A stretch of DNA of 7,529 nucleotides, taken from NCBI GenBank assembly GCA_050013275.1, contig JBEKFO010000201.1, forward strand, positions 1-7,529. The letters run 5' to 3'. The position numbers and the translations under genes are program-made. The notes beneath the pieces were generated by a model. It made no database searches. It saw only the letters and a program-made list of their open reading frames with translations, and was not told the DNA's origin. The first letter of the stretch is position 1. The number at the start of each line of letters is the position of its first letter. This DNA comes from Roseiarcus sp050013275 (GTDB taxonomy: Bacteria > Pseudomonadota > Alphaproteobacteria > Rhizobiales > Beijerinckiaceae). Positions 1 to 4,724 of the stretch are shown here, piece by piece.

Positions 1-275
1 CGTTGCGACGCATTTCACAACACGGGCTTGCGCCGGCAGCCTGATCGGGGCCGCTTCGCGCGCGTCCGTTCAATCGTGTCCAGCTCGCGGGAAGTTCAAC
101 GCTTTAGGCGCCATTTTGTGTCCCGCTCGGCATGCGCGCGCTTGGCGCCGGCCGGCGACGCTTGTCGAGACCGGCCCTCGGCTTGCGACGCCGGCGCCGA
201 TCGCCGCCGTCGCGCCGGAGCAGGACGCCGTTGTCGCCGCCGTGGCGCGCGTTTCGCAAGCGGGTTGCTCCGCGG
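1..275. other. No supported gene; GC-rich sequence left of the sulfur-transport operon
   Basis: I find no gene here that I can defend. One + strand frame (codons beginning at position 2) stays open from the window edge to a TAA at 287-289. Its last third reads as Ala/Val-rich protein (e.g. PAPIAAVAPEQDAVVAAVA) with fairly consistent G/C third positions, so it could be the tail of a gene starting outside the window. Its first half does not look coded, being Arg/Cys-rich with mixed third positions, and I recognise no family. The other + frame and two minus frames are also open over much of the stretch, as often happens in GC-rich DNA, and are Arg-rich. I see no tRNA or CRISPR repeats. Confidence 0.4.
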
Positions 276-309
276 TTTTATCAACATAAGGTAGGCGGTC
301 ATTAATTTC

Positions 310-338
310 TTGCACAGTATTTATCGTGTTGATATAAT
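310..338 (+). promoter_or_regulatory. Sigma-70-type promoter of the sulfur-transport operon
   Basis: A -10 box TATAAT (333-338) matches the consensus perfectly. It lies 17 bp from TTGCAC (310-315), a weak -35 that keeps the first three consensus bases. Transcription would start near 345, giving a leader of about 16 nt holding the Shine-Dalgarno GAGGAA (349-354) ahead of ATG 361. The box stands out in a local AT-rich patch of a very GC-rich window. It lies inside the inverted repeat at 327-347, so a protein bound there would block RNA polymerase. Confidence 0.6.
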
Positions 339-347
339 TTATCAACA
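327..347. promoter_or_regulatory. Inverted repeat overlapping the -10 box (probable operator)
   Basis: The arms TGTTGATA (327-334) and TATCAACA (340-347) are perfect reverse complements separated by TAATT. An 8-5-8 palindrome of about 21 bp suits a dimeric winged-helix or HTH repressor. YeeE/YedE sulfur genes in other proteobacteria are often controlled by ArsR-type sulfide or persulfide sensors (BigR/SqrR group), but I cannot match these arms to a published site of that group, and no regulator gene is in the window. The regulator's identity is therefore open; the palindrome and its position over the -10 are direct observations. Confidence 0.6.
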
Positions 348-360
348 TGAGGAATACGTA

Positions 361-792
361 ATGACCATCGACTGGACCCATTTCACGCCGTTCTCGGCGC
401 TCGCCGGCGGCGCGATGATCGGCGCGGCCGCTGCGCTGCTGATCCTCGGCGCGGGCCGCGTCATGGGGGCGGCGGGGATTCTCGGCGGCGCGCTCGACGG
501 GCGCGAGGGCGACGCGGCGTGGCGCTGGTCGCTGATCGCCGGGTTGGCGGCGGCGCCGATCATCGCTCACGGCCTGTGGGGCGCGACGGCGCCGAGCTTT
601 TTGGCGAGTTGGCCCGTCCTTCTCGTCTCCGGCCTGCTGGTCGGATTCGGCGCCCGGCTGGGCTCGGGTTGTACGAGCGGTCACGGCGTTTGCGGCCTGT
701 CACGGCTTTCGCCGCGCTCGTTCGTCGCCACCGCATTGTTCATGGCGGCGGGCTTTGCGACGGTCTTCGTCGTCCGCCACCTGTTGGCCTAA
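361..792 (+). CDS. YeeE/YedE family sulfur-transport membrane protein (first half-subunit)
   Basis: This 143-residue inner-membrane protein belongs to the YeeE/YedE (DUF395, Sulf_transp) family, whose characterised members move thiosulfate or sulfane sulfur into the cell. The diagnostic stretch is GFGARLGSGCTSGHGVCGLS at about residues 95-114; C104 is the conserved cysteine thought to relay sulfur, and C111 is a second nearby cysteine. Hydrophobic segments fall near residues 12-32, 57-73, 85-100 and 121-138. At about 140 residues it is a half-size member, compared with E. coli YeeE of roughly 350, and it needs the partner encoded next. I start it at ATG 361 because GAGGAA lies 6 nt upstream; an in-frame TTG at 310 would fall in the -35 box. 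The substrate is inferred from the family, and export or a sulfur-relay role is also possible. Confidence 0.9.
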   Translation: MTIDWTHFTPFSALAGGAMIGAAAALLILGAGRVMGAAGILGGALDGREGDAAWRWSLIAGLAAAPIIAHGLWGATAPSFLASWPVLLVSGLLVGFGARLGSGCTSGHGVCGLSRLSPRSFVATALFMAAGFATVFVVRHLLA

Positions 793-810
793 CAAGAACG
801 GAGACGCACG

Positions 811-1254
811 ATGCGCAATGCGCTCGCCCTGGTCGTCGGCCTGATTTTCGGCCTCGGGCTTTGCCTTTCCGGCATGAGCGAACCGACCAAGGTTCTCGGC
901 TTCCTCGACCTCGCCGGGGCCTGGGATCCCTCGCTCGCCTTTGTCATGGGCGGAGCGATCGCCGTCGCGGCGCCGGCGTTCGCGCTGGCGCGCCGGCGGC
1001 GCGTCGCTTGGCTCGGCGGCGAAATCGAATTGCCGAGGACGCGCCCAATCGACGCGCCGCTCGCGCTCGGCGCGCTGATCTTCGGCGTCGGCTGGGGATT
1101 GGCCGGCGTCTGCCCGGCGCCGGGCATCGTCGACATCGGCTTTCTGAGTCCGAGCGCGATGATCTTCGTCGCGGCGATGGCGATCGGCATGCTCGCTTTG
1201 CGCTTCGCCGATATTGGCTGGCGGACCCCGCGGATCGCGGCGCAAGATGCGTGA
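811..1254 (+). CDS. YeeE/YedE family sulfur-transport membrane protein (second half-subunit)
   Basis: This 147-residue integral membrane protein is the partner half of the YeeE/YedE pair. The N-terminal signature GLCLSGMSEPTKVLGFLD (about residues 16-33) followed by WDPSLAFVMGGA (38-49) is characteristic of the second member. The downstream loop GWGLAGVCPAPG (94-105) carries the conserved cysteine C101. Most relatives I recall read CPGPA at this loop, so the Gly and Ala are exchanged here. A basic RRRR cluster near residue 61 separates the membrane segments, consistent with a cytoplasmic loop. A CGGAGA ribosome site precedes ATG 811, and only 18 nt separate it from the upstream stop, so both halves are surely co-transcribed. 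Function by family: uptake of thiosulfate or other reduced sulfur. Confidence 0.9.
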   Translation: MRNALALVVGLIFGLGLCLSGMSEPTKVLGFLDLAGAWDPSLAFVMGGAIAVAAPAFALARRRRVAWLGGEIELPRTRPIDAPLALGALIFGVGWGLAGVCPAPGIVDIGFLSPSAMIFVAAMAIGMLALRFADIGWRTPRIAAQDA

Positions 1255-1271
1255 GCCTGCCGGGGGCTCGC

Positions 1272-1775
1272 GTGATCAAACGGTCGTTTGAAAAAATCTT
1301 GTTTGCGAGCCGGTGGCTGCTCGCGCCGTTCTATGTCGCGCTGGTGTTCGCGCTGCTGGCGCTGCTCGCCAAGGTCGGCGTGCGCGTTTACGAGTTGGCG
1401 ACCGGGTTCGCCGGGCTGGGCGAAGAAAGCGTTCTGCTCGCCGCGCTGGGGATCGTCGATCTGACGCTTTCAGCCTCGCTGATCGTGATCGTCGTCCTTT
1501 CCGGCTACCTCAACTTCGTTTCGCGCATCGACGTCGACGCGCATGCGGATTGGCCGCGCTGGATAGCGGCCGTCGATTTTGGCGAACTCAAGCTGAGGCT
1601 GATGGCGTCGATCGTCGCGATTTCCGCCATCAAGCTGCTCGAGGCGTTCATGGATGTCGCCCACGAAACGGACCGCGATCTCGCCTGGCAGACCGGCATG
1701 CTCGCGACTTTCGTGATCTCCGCCCTTCTGCTCGCGCTCGCCGATCGGTTCGGCTATCGCCAGGGCGCGCGCTGA
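1272..1775 (+). CDS. UPF0114 (YqhA-like) inner-membrane protein of unknown function
   Basis: The 167-residue product matches the UPF0114/YqhA family (TIGR00645). Visible family features are the opening FEKILFASRWLLAPFYVAL (about residues 6-24), a central IVDLTLSASLIVIVVLSGY (61-79) running into NFVSRID (81-87), and WIAAVDFGELKLRL (97-110). Hydrophobic segments near residues 16-33, 54-77, 111-127 and 141-157 suggest four membrane passes. No biochemical role is established for the family. I chose GTG 1272 because the conserved N-terminus begins there; the frame stays open far upstream, but that part overlaps the YeeE/YedE genes and is not coding. The ribosome site is poor (CGGGGG at 1261-1266). 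The gene starts 17 nt after the second YeeE/YedE gene, so co-transcription is likely, though the weak start could lower its expression. Confidence 0.85.
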   Translation: MIKRSFEKILFASRWLLAPFYVALVFALLALLAKVGVRVYELATGFAGLGEESVLLAALGIVDLTLSASLIVIVVLSGYLNFVSRIDVDAHADWPRWIAAVDFGELKLRLMASIVAISAIKLLEAFMDVAHETDRDLAWQTGMLATFVISALLLALADRFGYRQGAR

Positions 1776-1786
1776 ACGCGCAGCGC
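1769..1786. terminator. Small hairpin between convergent genes (possible bidirectional terminator)
   Basis: GCGCTG (1769-1774) and CAGCGC (1781-1786) form a perfect 6-bp stem with a 6-nt loop. The stem holds part of the UPF0114 stop codon (TGA, 1773-1775) and the last base of the mepA stop on the other strand (TAG, 1788-1786). The + strand continues with TATTTCTCC, a weak T-rich tail; no T-run follows on the minus strand. It is short for an intrinsic terminator, so the call is tentative. Confidence 0.3.
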
Positions 1787-2712
1787 TATTTCTCCAACAG
1801 CACCTGCCGGCATTCGGGCGGCAATTTCGCGAGCGTGATCGGCGGCTTGGGCTTGGCGTTGGGATCGAGACGGGGATGCAGCGCCTCGTCGGTGAACCAC
1901 CAATTGAGCGATTTGTCACAACCGTCGCCGGGCGGAACCGGGTCCTGCGGCTGGCAAGCCGTTTCGCCTGCCGGGCACGCGATGCGAATATGGAAGTGAT
2001 AATTGTGCCCCCAATAGGGGCGCACCTTGTTCATCCACGGCTGGCCCGCGGCGGTCTCGCACAGCGCCTTCTTGATCGCGGCGTTGACGAAGATCCTCTC
2101 GACCTCGGGCTCCTCCGCGGCGGCCTTGATGACGCCCGCCTGCCGCGCCGTCCAATGCGCGCGATCGACCGAGAGCCCGTCCTCGCTCACCATATTGACC
2201 GCCGACATCTCCTCGCGTTCCTCGCGGCTCAGGGTGCGGTCGGGCATCGGCGTCAGCCACACGTCGGCGTCGAGGCCGACCTGGTGCGAAGCGTGGCCGG
2301 TCAGCATCGGACCGCCGCGCGGTTGGGAAATGTCGCCCACCAGAATGCCCGGCCAGACGCCTTCGCGCGCCGCCTTGCGCGAAAATCGCTCGAGGAAGTC
2401 GATCATTGCGGGATGGGCCCAATTGCGATTGCGCGAAAGGCGCATCACCTGCCAGGTTTCGCCGTCGATGGGCAGCGCCTTGGCGCCGGCCAGACAGCCG
2501 CGAGCATAAAAACCGATCGAGCGCGTCAAGACCTCCGTGGGCGTCATCGCGCGGCCGAACAGTTCCTTGGCGGGCAGTTTGGGATCGGCGGGATTGGCGA
2601 TCGGCGGCAAAGGCGCGGGATCGAGGGAGCCTTTGTCCTGCGCCAGCGCGCGATCCGACGCGCCGACGAGCGCGGCGGCGAGGCACGCCCAAGCGAGAAC
2701 GGTCTTTTCCAT
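1786..2712 (-). CDS. mepA: Penicillin-insensitive murein DD-endopeptidase (peptidase M74)
   Basis: This periplasmic zinc enzyme cuts the D-Ala to meso-diaminopimelate cross-links of peptidoglycan and is not blocked by beta-lactams. The 308-residue protein opens with a signal peptide, hydrophobic to about residue 18, with likely cleavage after ALA at 22-24. The LAS-type metal motif is present: H143 and D150 in SHQVGLDAD, then H236, H239 and H241 in WGHNYHFH, with the spacing of E. coli MepA. Six cysteines remain in the mature part (C73, C218, C246, C253, C265, C301), matching the three disulfides known for the family. I start at ATG 2712 because GGAGG lies 6 nt upstream and the signal peptide begins there; the longer open frame would run into tam. 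It lies 91 nt downstream of tam on the same strand and converges with the UPF0114 gene. Confidence 0.93.
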   Translation of the reverse strand: MEKTVLAWACLAAALVGASDRALAQDKGSLDPAPLPPIANPADPKLPAKELFGRAMTPTEVLTRSIGFYARGCLAGAKALPIDGETWQVMRLSRNRNWAHPAMIDFLERFSRKAAREGVWPGILVGDISQPRGGPMLTGHASHQVGLDADVWLTPMPDRTLSREEREEMSAVNMVSEDGLSVDRAHWTARQAGVIKAAAEEPEVERIFVNAAIKKALCETAAGQPWMNKVRPYWGHNYHFHIRIACPAGETACQPQDPVPPGDGCDKSLNWWFTDEALHPRLDPNAKPKPPITLAKLPPECRQVLLEK

Positions 2713-2803
2713 CGTTCGCCTCCGTCGCCACTCGATCGCGCGATCCGCAGCGCCGCGCCTCGGCGGATTCGCCGTTGTCATGTCGCCTCGGCGCGAAGGC
2801 GCG

Positions 2804-3607
2804 TCAATCCCCTTGGCGCGCCTCGGCGCGCCGGCTAGCGACGACGAAGAGGCGCGGGAACGGCAGCAACACGCCGCCGCCCGCGCGGGGCGGATAGGCG
2901 CCGGCGATCGCGGCGCGATAGCGCGCAAGGAACGCGGCGCGCTCTTCGGCCGCAAGTGGGGCGAGAAACGGGCGAAGCCCCGCGCCCTCGACCCAGGCGA
3001 CGATCGCGTCGGGGCCTCCTAATCGATGGACATAGACAGTGCGCCAGATGTCGATTTCATCGCAAAACGGCGACAGCGCCGCGTCGTAGTCCGCGAACGA
3101 GCCGATCGCCTCGCGCGCGTCGGCGGCGTGCGCGAGCTTGTCGCGAAAGCGTGGTTCGGCGGCGATCTCGCGCATCAGCGCGTGCGTCGGCTCGTTCTCG
3201 TTGTCGGGCATCTGCACGGCGAGGCAGCCGAGCGGCGCCAACTGCTGCGCCAGCCGCGCCATGACCGCGATGTGATTGGGGACCCAATGCAGGACGGCGT
3301 TTGCAAAGATGAGATCGACCGGACCGCCGCGCCAATCCGCCACGTCTGCCTGGGTAAATGTCTGACGGGGCAGGCGCGCTCGCGCCGCGGCCAGCATGTC
3401 CGGCGAGGAGTCCACGCCCACGATCGCGCTTTCGGGATGGCGTTCGGCGAGCAGTTGTGTAGAATTGCCGGGTCCGCAGCCCAGATCGACGATCGTGCGC
3501 CGCGCGCCGAGGGGCACGCGTGCGAGGAGATCGCCGGCGGGGCGGCTGCGCTCGGCTTCGAAGCGTCGGTACACTCCGGCGTTCCAGTCGTCGGTCATGG
3601 CGTTCAC
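2804..3607 (-). CDS. tam: Trans-aconitate 2-methyltransferase
   Basis: This cytosolic SAM-dependent enzyme methylates trans-aconitate, an aconitase inhibitor formed spontaneously from cis-aconitate. The N-terminus DDWNAGVYRRFEAERSRPA resembles E. coli Tam. SAM-binding motif I is VDLGCGPGNST (about residues 40-50), the acidic ribose-binding strand is VGVDSSPDM (63-71), and ANAVLHWVPN (102-111) is a Tam hallmark. The C-terminus LPFPRLFVVASRR is also typical. Length is 267 residues with GTG 3607, which has GAGGGG just upstream; ATG 3598 would give 264 residues starting MTDDWN, closer to the family N-terminus, but without a well-spaced ribosome site. The next gene on this strand, mepA, follows after 91 nt; I see no metabolic link between them. 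Specificity for trans-aconitate is inferred from similarity. Confidence 0.88.
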   Translation of the reverse strand: MNAMTDDWNAGVYRRFEAERSRPAGDLLARVPLGARRTIVDLGCGPGNSTQLLAERHPESAIVGVDSSPDMLAAARARLPRQTFTQADVADWRGGPVDLIFANAVLHWVPNHIAVMARLAQQLAPLGCLAVQMPDNENEPTHALMREIAAEPRFRDKLAHAADAREAIGSFADYDAALSPFCDEIDIWRTVYVHRLGGPDAIVAWVEGAGLRPFLAPLAAEERAAFLARYRAAIAGAYPPRAGGGVLLPFPRLFVVASRRAEARQGD

Positions 3608-3642
3608 CAGCCCCTCAAGATGGAACGGCTCTCAATTTTCGC

Positions 3643-3674
3643 GGTCGCGACAAAATTGCAACACTTTTGCGACC
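3643..3674. repeat. Bulged inverted repeat in the tam upstream region
   Basis: GGTCGC (3643-3648) plus AAAA (3652-3655) pairs with TTTTGCGACC (3665-3674), leaving GAC bulged and TTGCAACAC as the loop. The same sequence also holds a direct repeat, GCGACAAAA (3647-3655) and GCGACCAAA (3669-3677), spaced 22 bp, about two helical turns. It lies 36-70 nt upstream of the tam start on the minus strand, where an operator or promoter would be expected. Either reading (hairpin or tandem protein sites) is possible and neither is proven. Confidence 0.35.
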
Positions 3675-3838
3675 AAACGAGACCAATGAGCACGAGCACG
3701 AAAACGTCATAGCTTACAAAACCTTAATGCATAAGGGCGTCGGCGGCGCCTGCCTGCCCCGGTAAATGTGGCGAAATTGTTCCAAATGTTTGACGGAAAG
3801 ATATCGATGCGGCGCCAATCGCGGGAATTCCCTCGACC

Positions 3839-3960
3839 GCGAACTTCGCCCGGTTATCAAGCGTTTGCCGCGACCGTTTGGCGACGGACCGGAGCGCGTC
3901 GCGGCGCGGGTCGGGGCAGCGTCGGATTGTCGCCTTGAAGTCGCTTGCCCTGCTCGCGCC
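3839..3960. repeat. GC-rich block resembling a dispersed intergenic repeat
   Basis: This block is markedly more GC-rich than the sequence on either side. Conceptual translations give fragments such as LPRPFGDGPERVAARVGAAS (+) and GPSPNGRGKRLITGR (-), a style I associate with false proteins called from repeated intergenic elements in proteobacteria. There is only one copy in this window, so repetition cannot be shown here. The call rests on recollection and base composition only. Confidence 0.25.
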
Positions 3961-4181
3961 AGCATGCAATATTGCCTTCAAGAAAGCATAAATCGATGCG
4001 ACGGCAGAAATTGCGTATATGGCGCGGTGTTTGCAGCGAAATCGATGAGAATACCGGCGGGGGCTGTTAAATTGAGTAGGCGGTATACTTGATTTTGAGG
4101 GTTGGCGTCTGTTAGTTGATGTCGATCGTCGAACGGTTTTCGTGCGAGTTCTCCAAGCTTCGGACATACATTATGTAGCTA

Positions 4182-4201
4182 CCACAGCGTGCGGGCTGTG
4201 G
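4182..4201 (+). promoter_or_regulatory. Leader hairpin abutting the rhodanese ribosome binding site
   Basis: CCACAGC (4182-4188) and GCTGTGG (4195-4201) form a perfect 7-bp stem with a 6-nt loop. Its last G is the first base of the Shine-Dalgarno GGAGGAG (4201-4207) that serves ATG 4213. The helix would therefore sit directly against, and slightly hide, the ribosome site. It could tune translation or stabilise the 5' end of the message. There is no T-run, so it is not an intrinsic terminator. Confidence 0.45.
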
Positions 4202-4212
4202 GAGGAGAGGCC

Positions 4213-4659
4213 ATGTCTTTTCAACGACCTGCTGGATACGCGGGAGACTTATCCATTGAGGACGCGTACGCCCTTCTAGCCGAAAACGAAAAGGCCGTCC
4301 TGGTCGACGTGCGCACCCAGGCGGAATGGACCTACGTCGGCGTTCCCGACCTCAGCCAACTGGGGAAGGCGCCGATATTCCTGGAATGGCAAGTTTATCC
4401 GTCGATGCAAGTGGTCGCGGATTTCACGCCTCGGCTCGTCGCGGCGCTGAACGCGCGCGGCGCCGATCGATCGGCGCAGGTGCTCTTTATCTGCCGTTCG
4501 GGCGTGCGCTCGCGCGGCGCGGCGATCGCCCTTACGGGCGCGGGATGGCCGCGGTGCTACAATATTACGGAAGGCTTTGAAGGGGGGCTCGACGCCACGC
4601 GCAGGCGCGGCGCGCTCGGCGGCTGGCGGGCGAGAGGCCTGCCCTGGACTCAGTCGTAA
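4213..4659 (+). CDS. Single-domain rhodanese-like sulfurtransferase
   Basis: The 148-residue cytoplasmic protein is one rhodanese domain. Its elements in order are AVLVDVRTQAEW (about 28-39), the GVPDL stretch (43-47), FLEWQVYPSMQ (56-66), and the active-site loop CRSGVRS (94-100) with C94 expected to carry the persulfide. It ends in YNITEGFEGGLDATRRRGALGGW then GLPWTQS, the usual finish of an alphaproteobacterial subgroup. Rhodaneses pass sulfane sulfur to an acceptor such as cyanide or a protein thiol; the real partner here is unknown. ATG 4213 is chosen for its strong GGAGGAG site; an in-frame GTG at 4189 lies inside the leader hairpin. dnaA follows 65 nt later on the same strand, so read-through is possible. 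A link to the YeeE/YedE genes 3 kb away is not implied by position. Confidence 0.9.
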   Translation: MSFQRPAGYAGDLSIEDAYALLAENEKAVLVDVRTQAEWTYVGVPDLSQLGKAPIFLEWQVYPSMQVVADFTPRLVAALNARGADRSAQVLFICRSGVRSRGAAIALTGAGWPRCYNITEGFEGGLDATRRRGALGGWRARGLPWTQS

Positions 4660-4724
4660 TCGGATCCCTGGAGGACCGACTTTCACCCTTTTTCCCTCGC
4701 CCCCGTTCCCATCAAGAGATTCCG

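Larger units (their letters stand above)
277..352 (+). repeat. Two direct copies of TTTATCAACATRAGG, 61 bp apart
   Basis: Copy one is at 277-291 (TTTATCAACATAAGG) and copy two at 338-352 (TTTATCAACATGAGG); 14 of 15 bases agree. The second copy contains the right arm of the operator palindrome and runs into the ribosome binding site of the first YeeE/YedE gene. The start-to-start distance of 61 bp is close to six helical turns, so both copies would face the same side of the DNA. The first copy has no convincing opposite arm and would be a half-site. A paired binding site for one repressor is inferred. Confidence 0.55.
3608..4212. other. 605-bp divergent intergenic region between tam and the rhodanese gene
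   Basis: No frame here looks coding: the candidates on either strand are basic, low in conserved pattern and inconsistent in third-position GC. The region is AT-richer than the genes at both ends. It contains the inverted repeat at 3643-3674, a GC-rich block around 3839-3960, a perfect 10-bp palindrome GCAATATTGC (3966-3975), a palindrome TACATTATGTA (4167-4177) and the hairpin at 4182-4201. I could not find a convincing -35/-10 pair for either flanking gene; TACATT (4167-4172) is a possible -10 for the rhodanese. No tRNA, no rRNA and no good DnaA boxes are seen. Confidence 0.6.

Noticed and set aside
70..684. A 204-codon minus-strand frame opposite the first YeeE/YedE gene
   Set aside because: It crosses the promoter region and is low-complexity Ala/Arg-rich, antisense to a well-supported gene, with no recognisable domain.
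519..1271. A 418-codon + frame that would extend the UPF0114 protein far upstream
   Set aside because: The upstream part overlaps both YeeE/YedE genes in another frame and is Arg-rich nonsense; the family N-terminus begins at GTG 1272.
2779..2807. TTGACG near the tam stop as a -35 for a separate mepA promoter
   Set aside because: The matching -10 position on the minus strand reads GACATG, which is too poor to support a promoter without transcript data.
2713..2955. A longer N-terminus for MepA
   Set aside because: It would overlap tam and bury the signal peptide internally. ATG 2712 has GGAGG at ideal spacing and starts the signal peptide.
4072..4089. TTGAGT and TATACT as a rhodanese promoter
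   Set aside because: The two boxes are only 6 bp apart, which is incompatible with sigma-70 spacing.
3724..4167. A 147-codon minus-strand frame and a 108-codon + frame in the tam-rhodanese gap
   Set aside because: Both are basic and Ser/Arg-rich with no consistent codon bias, cross the composition boundaries of the region, and lack a ribosome binding site that would support them.
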